This document shows positions 19,857 to 29,244 of a stretch of DNA of 63,718 nt, one piece after another. The stretch spans positions 1 to 63,718 of the forward strand of contig CAIUPE010000080.1 of assembly GCA_903900975.1 (NCBI GenBank), read 5' to 3'. Position 1 is the stretch's first letter, and the number at the start of each line of letters is the position of its first letter. The notes under the pieces are model-generated. The model ran no database searches, was not told where the DNA came from, and saw nothing but the letters and a program-made list of their open reading frames with translations. The stretch comes from an uncultured Hyphomicrobiales bacterium. Lineage in GTDB: Bacteria; Pseudomonadota; Alphaproteobacteria; Rhizobiales; Beijerinckiaceae. The position numbers were made by a program, and so were the translations under genes.

Positions 19857-20954
19857 ATGAGTGAAGACGTTCATTTATCCCAAATTTCCATGGATTTCGG
19901 CAGTTTTCGCGCGGTCAACAATGTTGAAGTGACCATTAAGCCCGGTGAATTTTTCTCTTTTCTCGGTCCATCGGGATGCGGGAAGACGACAATCCTGCGG
20001 CTGATTTCCGGCTTTATGGATCCGACCGAGGGTGCGATCAAAATCGGTGGTAAGGATATGCGGGGCATTCGTCCCAATGCGCGGCCTACCGCCCTTATCT
20101 TTCAGAATCTGGCGCTTTTTCCTCTGATGCCGATTTGGGAAAACATTACATTCGGTCTTGAGGTTCGCGGTGTGCCGAAAGCCATTCGCCGCGCGAAGGC
20201 CGAGGAATTGCTTCAGCTCGTGGATCTTCACGATTCAGCGGATAAGCGGGTCAGCCAGCTTTCAGGCGGCCAAAAGCAGCGCGTTGCGATTGCTCGCGCG
20301 CTTGCCGTTGAGCCTAAGGTGATGTTGCTCGATGAGCCGCTTTCGGCGCTCGATTTGAAGCTTCGCCAGCATATGCGGGCAGAATTACGCGCTATTCAGA
20401 AGCGTACCGGCGTTACCTTTATCTATATCACGCATGATCAGGGCGAAGCGCTGGCAATGTCTGATCGGGTTGGCGTGATGTCGCAAGGCGTGCTTCAACA
20501 GGTTGCAACGCCGCAGGAAATTTATAACAACCCTACGAATGGATTTGTTGCCTCGTTTGTAGGTGAAAATAACGTATTTACCGGTCGTGTTAAATCGGTT
20601 TCCGACGGAATAGCGGTTTTTGATACGCCAAAAGGCAATTTCAGCGCCAAATTAGGTCAGAATGTTTCGGTGGGTGACACCAGTAAACTCTATGTACGGC
20701 CCGAATTCTGCACGCTGCATCGCGAAGCCGATGCTAAGGCCAATTCAATTGCGGTCGAAGTGTCGGAAATTGCCTTTGAAGGTAATTTCGTCAATGTGTT
20801 CGTGAAGGACCATAGCGGTGATACGCATATGGTTCAGGTTCAGAATGACCCGGCCGTACCGCCTCCGGCGCTCCAGACATCCTGTCAAATGGTGTTTAAT
20901 CCAGCCAGCTGCATGATTTTGGCAGAGGCGAACACCGGCCATAGCGGTCACTGA
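19857..20954 (+). CDS. Polyamine-type ABC transporter ATP-binding protein
   Basis: This 365-residue PotA-like ATPase has Walker A GPSGCGKTT (about residues 39-47), signature LSGGQKQRVAIARA, Walker B MLLDEPLSALD, an H-loop (ITHDQGEA) and a C-terminal TOBE region from about residue 275. It energises uptake through the two downstream permeases. It starts 89 bp after the binding-protein gene, beyond the internal hairpin, and 13 bp before the first permease. Confidence 0.94.
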   Translation: MSEDVHLSQISMDFGSFRAVNNVEVTIKPGEFFSFLGPSGCGKTTILRLISGFMDPTEGAIKIGGKDMRGIRPNARPTALIFQNLALFPLMPIWENITFGLEVRGVPKAIRRAKAEELLQLVDLHDSADKRVSQLSGGQKQRVAIARALAVEPKVMLLDEPLSALDLKLRQHMRAELRAIQKRTGVTFIYITHDQGEALAMSDRVGVMSQGVLQQVATPQEIYNNPTNGFVASFVGENNVFTGRVKSVSDGIAVFDTPKGNFSAKLGQNVSVGDTSKLYVRPEFCTLHREADAKANSIAVEVSEIAFEGNFVNVFVKDHSGDTHMVQVQNDPAVPPPALQTSCQMVFNPASCMILAEANTGHSGH

Positions 20955-20967
20955 GGGGATAGCGGAC

Positions 20968-21852
20968 ATGCAGGAACTGATCAGGCGCTATGGAATCAGC
21001 CTGTCGGTCATTATGGCCGCCATGACGGCTTTCTGGCTGCTGGCCCTCGTTGTTATTCCGAACTTGGTGCTCTTCAAGTTCTCTTTCCGCCTGTATCTCC
21101 CCGTTGATCAATTGGGCGGACCCAATGACGTCTATACGCTGAAGAACTACATCACGTTTTTCGACAGCCCGATCCATATCAACGTCTTTTTTGCGACCAT
21201 AATGTATAGCAGCATCGTCACGATCATCTGCTTGATCGTGACCTATCCCATTGCCTATATGCTCGCGAAAGTTTTGAAGCCAACCGATACGGCTACGTTC
21301 TTTCTTGTTTTGTTGATCCCCCTTTGGGTCAGTGAGATTTTGCGGTCGTTTGCTTGGTTCATTATCTTATCGGCGCAGGGCCCGCTGAATGCGTTTTTGG
21401 TAGGGATTGGCTTAATCGAAAAGCCAATCCGTTGGATCACAGGCTTCCAAGCGGTCGTTGTCGGCTTGGTCTATGCTTATATTCTCTTCATGTTGTTGCC
21501 GATCTATAACGCGATCCAAGCGTTGGATACCAACCAGATTGAAGCGTCCCAAGACCTTGGCGCGTCAACGTGGCGTACCCACTGGCGCGTTGTTATTCCG
21601 CATTCAAAACCCGGCATCGCCTCGGGTTGCGTGATGGTCTTCATGTTGTGCGCAGGATCGGTTGTTGTGCCGTCGACCTTAGCCTCAACCAATTCGCGGT
21701 GGTTTACTGAAATCATTCAGCAATGGATGTTTGAGGGGTTGGATTGGAATGTGGGCTCGGCCTATGCCTTCTTGTTGTTGGTGTTGTGTATTGTCTTTGT
21801 CAGCCTTGTCATGCGCGTGCTGAACGTGCGCCTTGTCGATATAGCGAAGTAA
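20968..21852 (+). CDS. Polyamine-type ABC transporter permease (PotB-like)
   Basis: This 294-residue inner-membrane permease has six predicted helices and the cytoplasmic EAA loop (IEASQDLGASTWRTHWRVVIPHSKPG) that docks on the ATPase. It is the first of two paired permeases, 13 bp after the ATPase gene and 10 bp before the second permease. Sequence matches the PotB/PotH family. Confidence 0.92.
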   Translation: MQELIRRYGISLSVIMAAMTAFWLLALVVIPNLVLFKFSFRLYLPVDQLGGPNDVYTLKNYITFFDSPIHINVFFATIMYSSIVTIICLIVTYPIAYMLAKVLKPTDTATFFLVLLIPLWVSEILRSFAWFIILSAQGPLNAFLVGIGLIEKPIRWITGFQAVVVGLVYAYILFMLLPIYNAIQALDTNQIEASQDLGASTWRTHWRVVIPHSKPGIASGCVMVFMLCAGSVVVPSTLASTNSRWFTEIIQQWMFEGLDWNVGSAYAFLLLVLCIVFVSLVMRVLNVRLVDIAK

Positions 21853-21862
21853 GGGCCTGACC

Positions 21863-22681
21863 ATGAATTCCCAAACTTTCGCCAAGATTACGGTCCGGGT
21901 CTATCTGGGTCTCTTTATCGTCTATATGTTGCTTCCTTTGGCGATTATGGGTGGTGCTGGCCTCAATAATACGAGGTTTCCATCGGTTTATCCGTGGGTC
22001 GGTATTACAGATCGCTGGTTTATCGATTTGTGGAACGACCAGCGGATGTGGGGTTCGATCCGCAACACAACATGGGTTGCGCTCGCGGTTGTGATGATAT
22101 CGGTTCCGATTGGAACGGCAGCTGCCATTTTGCTGAACAGCGTGAAACCAAAGCTACGCTCGGTGCTTTATGGTTTTATGGTCGCGCCTATTTTGACGCC
22201 AGGTGCCGTTATCGGTATTTCCACGTTACTGTTCTGGAACAGTTTTGGCGTTTCCGCAGGGCTCTATTTGTCTGTTTTGGGACAGGTATCGTTTGTTGCC
22301 GCTTATGTCATGCTGATGGTGTTGGCGCGGCTCCAAAGTTTTGATCCGGCTTTGGAAGAAGCAGCCCTTGATCTGGGTGCAACGCATGGACAGGTTATTC
22401 GGCGTATTCTTGTACCACATCTCTACCCGGCTATTATCGCCGGTGCGGTGATCGCCTTTTTCCAGTCGGTCGAGAATTTTAACGTCACATTGTTCACGCG
22501 CGGCAATTCCGACACGTTGACGGTGTATGTCGGGTCGAAGATTCGCTCAGGCATTACGCCAACGATTAATGCGTTGGCGCTGCTGCTGATCATAGTCACC
22601 GTGATTTGCGCCGTTATCTATGAAGTATTGCGCCGCCGGGCTGAAAAGCGTGCCGCTGCCTTGGTCGCAGCCGAGGACTGA
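21863..22681 (+). CDS. Polyamine-type ABC transporter permease (PotC-like)
   Basis: This 272-residue inner-membrane permease pairs with the preceding one. The EAA loop (LEEAALDLGATHGQVIRRILVPHLYPA) and about six hydrophobic helices are visible. It is the last gene of the importer operon. A convergent aldo/keto reductase gene ends 56 bp downstream. Confidence 0.92.
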   Translation: MNSQTFAKITVRVYLGLFIVYMLLPLAIMGGAGLNNTRFPSVYPWVGITDRWFIDLWNDQRMWGSIRNTTWVALAVVMISVPIGTAAAILLNSVKPKLRSVLYGFMVAPILTPGAVIGISTLLFWNSFGVSAGLYLSVLGQVSFVAAYVMLMVLARLQSFDPALEEAALDLGATHGQVIRRILVPHLYPAIIAGAVIAFFQSVENFNVTLFTRGNSDTLTVYVGSKIRSGITPTINALALLLIIVTVICAVIYEVLRRRAEKRAAALVAAED

Positions 22682-22737
22682 ACGATATAGCGCTTAGGAT
22701 TAAGCGCTGTATCGATGACACTGCTGGCGTAAAACCT

Positions 22738-23787
22738 TTACGGGCATGGATTGCAGTAGGTGTGATGGACGGCGTTGATTTTGGCTTCCAGATCCGCAGG
22801 CATCGCAATATTGACCGCATGAATGGCCATTGAGAGCTGTTCCATTGTGGTTGCACCGATAATGTTGGCACCCAAAAACGGCCGTGTATTGACAAAGGCT
22901 TGGGCTAATTCAGCGGGATGAAGGCCGGCTTCTTTGGCCAAAGCCACATAGGCCTTGATGGCGGGTTCTGCGTTGGGCGTTTCATAGCGTTGCCCGCGGT
23001 TAAACAAGGTTGTTCGTGCGCCAGCCGGACGGGCGCCATCGAGGTATTTGCCGCTGAGATAGCCTTGAGCCAACGGAGAAAAGGCGAGCAGGCCAATATC
23101 CTCGCGCATGGAGACTTCACCGAGCGCGGTCTCATAGGTGCGGTTCAACAGATTATAGGCATTCTGGATGCTGGCCATGCGGGGCAAGCCGTGCTTTTCG
23201 GATAAGGCCAAATAGGTCATTGTGCCCCATGCGCTCTCGTTCGACAGCCCCACATGGCGGATTTTACCCTCTTTGACAAAGCTTTGTAGCGTTTCCAGAA
23301 TGGCCAACATCGAGTTCTCTTGGCCTTTATAGGCATTATAATTGAACACTGTCGGGTTCGAGCCCCATGGCATTGGACGATCCGGCCAATGAAGTTGATA
23401 CAGATCGATATAATCGGTTTGAAGGCGACGTAGGCTACCTTCAATCGCTTCGCGCATCTGTGCCGGGGTTTGTTCCACGGTCGAGCCGTCGCTCCGCAGC
23501 CAATTCATGGCACCCCGGCCAGCGACTTTGGACGCGAGAATAACTTTGTCACGGTTGCTGCGCGCTTTGAACCAGCGGCCAATGATGGTCTCGGTCGCGC
23601 CTTGCGTCTCCGCTTTGGGCGGGATTGCATACATTTCGGCCGTATCGAAGAAATTGACACCTTGGGCGAGGGCATAATCCATTTGTTCGAAGCCTTCGGC
23701 CTCGGTGTTCTGCTCACCCCAAGTCATGGTGCCGAGGCAAATGAGCGAAACGTCAAGGCCCGTCCGGCCAAGCTTGCGATAGAGCAT
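22738..23787 (-). CDS. Aldo/keto reductase (Tas-like)
   Basis: This 349-residue NADPH-dependent oxidoreductase resembles E. coli Tas across its length: MLYRKLGRTGLDVSLICLGTMTWGEQ at the N-terminus, FDTAEMYAIPP with catalytic Asp and Tyr, the lysine in ILASKVAG, and the histidine in DLYQLHWPDR, making the full Asp-Tyr-Lys-His tetrad. The substrate is not known. It stands alone, convergent with the importer operon and 76 bp upstream of the tesA-like gene's 3' end. Confidence 0.92.
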   Translation of the reverse strand: MLYRKLGRTGLDVSLICLGTMTWGEQNTEAEGFEQMDYALAQGVNFFDTAEMYAIPPKAETQGATETIIGRWFKARSNRDKVILASKVAGRGAMNWLRSDGSTVEQTPAQMREAIEGSLRRLQTDYIDLYQLHWPDRPMPWGSNPTVFNYNAYKGQENSMLAILETLQSFVKEGKIRHVGLSNESAWGTMTYLALSEKHGLPRMASIQNAYNLLNRTYETALGEVSMREDIGLLAFSPLAQGYLSGKYLDGARPAGARTTLFNRGQRYETPNAEPAIKAYVALAKEAGLHPAELAQAFVNTRPFLGANIIGATTMEQLSMAIHAVNIAMPADLEAKINAVHHTYCNPCP

Positions 23788-23863
23788 CTTCGATTCTTTC
23801 CTGAGCGTGTAAAAGTGGAATATGGGAGCTTATGGCGATGTCTTGACAGAGCCATGTCAGCAA

Positions 23864-24514
23864 TCAGGGAAGTTTGGCAAGAAATTCCTCGAACTGCGGC
23901 AAAATGTCCGCGACCATTTTCTCCACACCGAGTGCATTGGGGTGCAATCCATCGGGCAGGGATAGCTTTGGATCGCCCGCTACATCCGCGAGAAAAAACG
24001 GATAAAGTGGCAGGCTGAATTCCTTGGCGAGATCGGGGTAGATCGCATCGAAGTCGGCCACATAGGCTGGGCCAAAATTGCGTTGGGCTTTCATGCCGAT
24101 CAGAAAGACAGCCAATTTTCGGGATTTTAGCCGCGTCAGGATATCGCGCAAATTGGCGCGTGGAATGGAAGGATCGAGGCCTCGGAGCATGTCATTGGCC
24201 CCAAATTCGACGATCACGCCATCGATATTATCTGGAATCGTCCAATCGAGGCGGGCGAGTCCGTCCGCTGTTGTGTCTCCGGAAACGCCGCCATTGATGA
24301 GCGAGACGTGATGGCCTCTGGCGTTCAATTCGCGTTCGAGAACGGGAACAAACCCCTTGTCTTGCGGCAAAAGATAACCTGCCGTTAGGCTATCCCCTAA
24401 AGCGACCAGGGTGAGGGGGCGAGCATTGGCTCGGTTGGCCAACGCGAGAAAAACAACGCCAGCCAGCAGGAAGGCAATGGCTAATGGGGTCTTGAATACA
24501 TATGTAAGCTTCAT
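23864..24514 (-). CDS. tesA: Periplasmic GDSL esterase/lysophospholipase (TesA-like)
   Basis: This 216-residue SGNH hydrolase has an N-terminal signal peptide (residues 1-31) followed by block I (VALGDSLTAGY, nucleophilic Ser), block II (GGVSGDTTADG), block III (EFGANDMLRG) and block V (DGLHPNALG, catalytic Asp and His). It should hydrolyse acyl esters or thioesters in the periplasm. It is divergent by 27 bp from ybbA-ybbP, a gene order conserved in many Proteobacteria. Confidence 0.93.
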   Translation of the reverse strand: MKLTYVFKTPLAIAFLLAGVVFLALANRANARPLTLVALGDSLTAGYLLPQDKGFVPVLERELNARGHHVSLINGGVSGDTTADGLARLDWTIPDNIDGVIVEFGANDMLRGLDPSIPRANLRDILTRLKSRKLAVFLIGMKAQRNFGPAYVADFDAIYPDLAKEFSLPLYPFFLADVAGDPKLSLPDGLHPNALGVEKMVADILPQFEEFLAKLP

Positions 24515-24541
24515 CGCTACAGGATCGGGATTTTCATCGGA

Positions 24542-25210
24542 ATGGTCAAGGCAGTCGAGATTACGGGGCTACATGTTACCCTCGGACGGGATGCATCGCG
24601 CGTTCATGTATTAAATGGCATTGATCTATCCATCGGTCAGGGCGAGGCGGTCGGGCTTGTTGGTCCTTCTGGCTCTGGTAAATCGACGCTTCTCATGGTG
24701 ATGGCGGGACTGGAGCAGGCGGAACGGGGCCAGGTTCTGGTGGATGGTGCCGACTTTACCAAGATGGACGAGGATGCGCTGGCCCGGTTTCGCGGCCAAC
24801 ATATTGGCATTGTCTTTCAATCCTTTCATCTCATTCCAACCATGACGGCGTTGGAAAATGTGGCTGTTCCGCTCGAGCTAGCCGGCTATGCCGATCCCTT
24901 CGCGCGCGCGCGCGATGAACTCATCGCGGTTGGATTGTCGCACCGTCTCGATCATTTTCCGGCCGAATTGTCGGGCGGAGAACAGCAGCGGGTTGCCTTG
25001 GCAAGGGCTATGGCCCCAAACCCGACGCTGCTGTTTGCCGACGAACCGACCGGCAATTTAGACGAAGCCAATGGAACTGCGGTGATTGATCTGCTCTTCC
25101 ACATGAAGCGGGAGCGGGGGACCACTTTAGTATTGGTCACGCATGATGCTGCACTGGCTGCGCGGTGCGACCGTACAATCCGGCTCCGCTCGGGACAGGT
25201 TGAGGCATGA
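24542..25210 (+). CDS. ybbA: ABC transporter ATP-binding protein (YbbA/LolD-like)
   Basis: This 222-residue ATPase has Walker A GPSGSGKST (about 41-49), signature LSGGEQQRVALARA, Walker B LLFADEPTGNLD and an H-loop (VTHDA), the pattern of MacB/LolD-type ATPases. It overlaps the following permease gene by four bases (ATGA). With the neighbouring TesA-like esterase it probably belongs to an envelope transport or lipid-handling system. What is moved is not established. Confidence 0.92.
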   Translation: MVKAVEITGLHVTLGRDASRVHVLNGIDLSIGQGEAVGLVGPSGSGKSTLLMVMAGLEQAERGQVLVDGADFTKMDEDALARFRGQHIGIVFQSFHLIPTMTALENVAVPLELAGYADPFARARDELIAVGLSHRLDHFPAELSGGEQQRVALARAMAPNPTLLFADEPTGNLDEANGTAVIDLLFHMKRERGTTLVLVTHDAALAARCDRTIRLRSGQVEA

Positions 25211-27750
25211 TTCATCCTTCATTTGTTGCGCTCCGATTAGCCTTGCGTAATTTGCGGCAGGGTTTGACCGGTTTCCGGATATTTCTGGCCTGTATTGCCT
25301 TAGGGGTGACGGCGATTGTGGGCATTGAATCACTGTCGCGTTCGCTGGCGGACGGGTTGGCAGCGGAGGGGCGAAATATTCTTGGGGCGGATATCACGTT
25401 CTCTCGGATGCATCGTCCGGCGGATGCGGAGGAACGGTTGGCCTTGGCCAAAATTGGCAAGGTGAGTGAAATCATAAGTCTTCGCGGTATGGCGCTGGGC
25501 GGCGAGGGCGCTGCGCTTGTCGATATCCGGGCTGTGGATGAGAGCTATCCGGCTCTTGGTGCCGTCGAGCTCGAACCGACCCAACGGCTCGGCGATGCTT
25601 TGAGCGCGTCCGACCACGTCTTTGGGGTAGCAGCGGACCCCGCGCTCTTTTCCCGCTTGAACGTTCAGTTAGGCGATACGCTTCACTTAGGGGAGGCCCA
25701 ACTCCGGCTTGCTGCCATTGTGAAGGCTGAACCCGATCGAGTAGGGGGTGGGTTGACCTTTGGGCCGCGTATGATTGTGTCGCCCGACGCCTTGGCCGCA
25801 TCGGGGTTGGTGCAACCCGGCAGTCTGGTTCGATACACCTACCGAATTCTAATTCCCGACGGAAAAAATGGCGATGAGGCCGTTCGCGCTGAAACGGCCT
25901 TGTGGAGCGAAACCATGCGGGATAGCGGGTTTGATATCCGCAATCGGCTGAATGCCTCGCCGCAACTGACCAGAAACATCGAGCGTTTCACGCAGTTTTT
26001 GACCTTTGTTGGTTTAACAGCGTTGATTGTTGGAGGAACCGGCGTTGCCAATGCGGTCGGTGCTTACCTCGATCGGCGCCGGACGAGCATGGCTATTCTA
26101 AAAGCGCTTGGTGCCCGGGGGTCGACCGTTTTCTGGATGGCGTTTTGTGAGGTTATGGGGCTTGCGGTCTTGGGCGTGGCGTTGGGCGCGATCGCCGGTG
26201 CGGCGCTTCCTTTCGCGGTTGCCGGATTGGCCGGACCATTTTTACCGTTTCCGCTTGAGCCGCATGTCTATGGGGGGCGGGTCGCGATTGGCGCTCTCTA
26301 TGGGCTTCTGACGGCGATGACGTTCTCGCTGCTACCCTTGGGCCGGGTTCACGATATTCCGGTTGCTGCTTTGTTTCGGGACGTGGTTGCGCCGGACCGG
26401 CGCTGGCCGAGGGCACGGTATTGTGTAAGTGCCGCAGTGGCGGCTATCGATCTTATGGCTGCGGTCATATTCTTCTCCTTTGATCGTTCGATTGCCTGGA
26501 TGGGCTGTGTGGGAACGGTGATGGCTTTTGGCGCGTTCAGGCTTGTGGCGCAGGCCATCATGGCTATTGCGCGGCGACTGCCGCGTCCTCGGACGACCGA
26601 GCTGCGCCTTGCGCTCGGCAATATCTACCGGCCCGGTGCGTTGACGCCGTCGCTGGTGCTGTCCCTCGGATTAGGGGTGACGCTTTTGGTCGCCATTAGC
26701 CTGATCGATGCCAATCTTTCCCATCAATTGACCCAAAGCCTGCCTGAACGCGCGCCCAGCTTTTTCTTTGTCGATATTCCGAGCCGCGACCTAGCCCGGT
26801 TTGATGGCTTTTTGTCGAGCCAAGCCAAGGATGCCACGATTCTTCACGTTCCGATGTTGCGGGGTCGGATCACGGCCGTGAAAGGTGTTCCAGCGGAGCA
26901 AGTCAAGGCTTCGGATAATGCCAGCTGGGTCTTGGACGGCGATCGGGGTGTGACCTTTGCCGAGAATGTACCAGAGGGCTCGACGCTCGTTGCGGGAGAA
27001 TGGTGGGCTAAGGATTATTCTGGCCCGCCTTTGGTTTCGCTCGATGCCGATATTGCCAAGGGCTTGGGCCTCGGAATTGGCGATACAATGACGGTCAACG
27101 TGCTGGGTCGGACCCTTACGGCGACCATTGCCAATTTACGGCGGGTTGATTGGCAATCCTTGGGCATCAATTTCGTGATGGTGTTTTCGCCCAACGTGTT
27201 TGCGGGTGCACCAACCTCTTATCTTGCAACCTTGGCTTGGAGCGGCGGCGGCGACGCCAACCGCGAAGCCGCGCTTCTCAATCTTTCCGCGCGCACCTTT
27301 CCGGCGGTTACGGCCATTCGGGTGAAAGAGGCGCTGGATGCCATCAATGAGCTCGTCGGCAAATTGGTGCTGGGCATTAGGGGTGCTAGCGGCGTCACGA
27401 TTTTGGCAGGCATTTTGGTCTTGGCGGGATCGCTTGGCGCGGGCCAGCGCAACCGGATCCGTGATGCGGTGATTTTGAAAACCTTAGGCGCGACCCGGCG
27501 GCGTCTCGTGTTCGCCTTTGCCGTTGAGTATGGGTTGATCGGCACGGCGGCCGCGCTGTTTGGCCTTTTAGCGGGTACGGCTGCGGCCTATGCCGTGGTC
27601 GCTTTTGCGCTCAAAGCCAATTTTTTGTTTGCGCCGGGCCCGGCTATTGCGACAGCATTCGTTGCTGTTGTGGCAACCATCGCAATGGGTCTTATGGGAA
27701 CCTGGCGCGTCTTGAGCGAGAAGCCGTCGGAGCATTTAAAGGGCCAATAG
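25207..27750 (+). CDS. ybbP: FtsX/MacB-type ABC permease (YbbP-like)
   Basis: This 847-residue inner-membrane protein has an N-terminal helix, a periplasmic domain, a first FtsX core of three helices (about 260-385), a further pair of helices (about 400-440), a second periplasmic domain (about 510-700) and a second FtsX core (about 720-840). This is the duplicated architecture of YbbP and LolCE-like permeases. It is translationally coupled to ybbA, its ATPase. Confidence 0.9.
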   Translation: MIHPSFVALRLALRNLRQGLTGFRIFLACIALGVTAIVGIESLSRSLADGLAAEGRNILGADITFSRMHRPADAEERLALAKIGKVSEIISLRGMALGGEGAALVDIRAVDESYPALGAVELEPTQRLGDALSASDHVFGVAADPALFSRLNVQLGDTLHLGEAQLRLAAIVKAEPDRVGGGLTFGPRMIVSPDALAASGLVQPGSLVRYTYRILIPDGKNGDEAVRAETALWSETMRDSGFDIRNRLNASPQLTRNIERFTQFLTFVGLTALIVGGTGVANAVGAYLDRRRTSMAILKALGARGSTVFWMAFCEVMGLAVLGVALGAIAGAALPFAVAGLAGPFLPFPLEPHVYGGRVAIGALYGLLTAMTFSLLPLGRVHDIPVAALFRDVVAPDRRWPRARYCVSAAVAAIDLMAAVIFFSFDRSIAWMGCVGTVMAFGAFRLVAQAIMAIARRLPRPRTTELRLALGNIYRPGALTPSLVLSLGLGVTLLVAISLIDANLSHQLTQSLPERAPSFFFVDIPSRDLARFDGFLSSQAKDATILHVPMLRGRITAVKGVPAEQVKASDNASWVLDGDRGVTFAENVPEGSTLVAGEWWAKDYSGPPLVSLDADIAKGLGLGIGDTMTVNVLGRTLTATIANLRRVDWQSLGINFVMVFSPNVFAGAPTSYLATLAWSGGGDANREAALLNLSARTFPAVTAIRVKEALDAINELVGKLVLGIRGASGVTILAGILVLAGSLGAGQRNRIRDAVILKTLGATRRRLVFAFAVEYGLIGTAAALFGLLAGTAAAYAVVAFALKANFLFAPGPAIATAFVAVVATIAMGLMGTWRVLSEKPSEHLKGQ

Positions 27751-27849
27751 ATCTAGCCCTTGTTTTTGCCCAAATCCGGCCTCATATTCTAAAATGTTCC
27801 TGAAGTGTTTTGCTTTGGGCAATGCTTCTGTTTCCAAAAGGGAAAAACA

Positions 27850-28632
27850 ATGTCTGATTTTGATCGCAACGCGACCGCCTGGGGCCAATCCGGTGCCCGT
27901 ATCGGCTCGGCGGAATACGATCTGGGCCTCAGGTCCTATATGCTTGGCATTTACAACCACATGACTTTAGCGCTCAGCATCTCGGCGCTGGTGGCATGGG
28001 GCACGTTTATGGCGGCAGTGACGTCCGAGCCGACGGCTTATCGCATTGCTTCGTCGATGTATCTGACGGATTTTGGTGCGGCTATCTATCTTTCGCCCAT
28101 CAAATGGTTGGTAATCCTGGCCCCGTTGGGCTTCGTGATGTTTATGTCGTTCAGCGTGAACCGTTCCTACCAGACCTTGCTCACGACGTTCTGGGTCTTT
28201 GCGGGCGTGATGGGTCTGTCGCTCTCCACCGTGTTTCTGGTCTTCAAGATCGGTAGCGTTGTGGAAGTTCTGTTCATGACAGCGGCGACCTTCGGCGCGC
28301 TTTCGCTTTACGGTTACACCACACGCCGGAGCCTTTCGGCGATGGGCACTTTCATGGTGATGGGCCTGTTCGGCATTATTATCGCGAGCGTCGTGAATAT
28401 GTTTGTTCAAAGCTCGGCGTTGCAGTTTGGCTTAAACGTGTTGGGCATTCTGGTGTTCGCAGGTTTGACGGCTTGGGATACCCAGCGTCTGAAGGAACAA
28501 TATGACGACGTTGTTGGTGATGCCGAGCTCGTTGGCAAAGCATCCGTGATGGGCGCGTTGACGCTTTATCTCGACTTTATCAACATGTTCCAATTGTTGC
28601 TGCAGCTCTTTGGTCAGCGCAACAACGACTGA
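27850..28632 (+). CDS. Bax inhibitor-1 family membrane protein (YccA/YbhL-like)
   Basis: This 260-residue protein has about seven transmembrane helices and the family's closing segment (GLTAWDTQRLKEQYD) near the C-terminus. The ATG at 27850 follows AGGGAAAA; an in-frame ATG at 27805 would add a cysteine-rich, unlike segment. Bacterial members include YccA, an FtsH modulator, and pH-sensitive calcium-leak channels; the role here is not known. It is a single-gene transcript ending in a good terminator. Confidence 0.9.
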   Translation: MSDFDRNATAWGQSGARIGSAEYDLGLRSYMLGIYNHMTLALSISALVAWGTFMAAVTSEPTAYRIASSMYLTDFGAAIYLSPIKWLVILAPLGFVMFMSFSVNRSYQTLLTTFWVFAGVMGLSLSTVFLVFKIGSVVEVLFMTAATFGALSLYGYTTRRSLSAMGTFMVMGLFGIIIASVVNMFVQSSALQFGLNVLGILVFAGLTAWDTQRLKEQYDDVVGDAELVGKASVMGALTLYLDFINMFQLLLQLFGQRNND

Positions 28633-28659
28633 TCCGCGGCATCGATTTTTTTGATAAAG

Positions 28660-28683
28660 GCCCCGGCGAAAGCTGGGGCTTTT
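28660..28683 (+). terminator. Terminator of the Bax inhibitor-1 gene
   Basis: An 8-bp stem, GCCCCGGC with GCTGGGGC (one G-T pair), closes a GAAA tetraloop and is followed by TTTT. Confidence 0.85.
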
Positions 28684-28687
28684 ATTG

Positions 28688-29086
28688 TCACACGACCAAT
28701 CGGACGGGCTTGTCGAGCACCGCTAAAACGCGGGCTAGTTCATGGCCACGCTTCAACACTTGGCCTGCGGCGGTGATCACCGAATACGCCCCTTGGCGGC
28801 GGGCCAGCTTGGGATTTTTCTCGATCCGATAGAGCGGATATTCCGCTGAACGTCGAAACACTGAAAATACAGCGCGGTCTTTCATAAAATCCATGGCGTA
28901 ATCGCGCCATTCGCCATCGGCGACTTTGCGGCCGTAGAGGCTCAACAGGGCGTTGAGTTCAAAGCGATCAAAGCTGATTTGGGGTGTAAACGAGGAAGGT
29001 GGTGTCGGCTGTTGCGAAGCGGTACGGGTTTCTGAGCGCAACGGCACAATTACCGCCGCGGATATTTGATCCTGACTATCTGTCAC
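28688..29086 (-). CDS. DUF2794 family protein
   Basis: This 132-residue protein of unknown function contains the conserved alphaproteobacterial block FDRFELNALLSLYGRKVADG-EWRDYAMDF and the C-terminal LKRGHELARVL. The start is GTG at 29086, with GGAGGG correctly spaced upstream. The first 35 residues are low-complexity Ser/Thr/Pro-rich and probably disordered. It is basic and soluble, with no signal peptide or membrane segment. Confidence 0.85.
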   Translation of the reverse strand: MTDSQDQISAAVIVPLRSETRTASQQPTPPSSFTPQISFDRFELNALLSLYGRKVADGEWRDYAMDFMKDRAVFSVFRRSAEYPLYRIEKNPKLARRQGAYSVITAAGQVLKRGHELARVLAVLDKPVRLVV

Positions 29087-29244
29087 CCCGCCCTCCGTTT
29101 TTGATGGTCATGGAAACCTTATCAAATCTGTATTCGGACGAGCCATCAAGAGGCAATGCAACGGACAAAGCGACGTTTAGCCAAAAATGTCATGATTTTG
29201 CCGCATACTGGTCCTCTCTTCGCCTCAGTGACACGAGATAGTGT

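Noticed and set aside
24899-24913. Alternating CG run in ybbA
   Set aside because: It encodes ordinary Ala/Arg codons of the ATPase and shows no repeat array.
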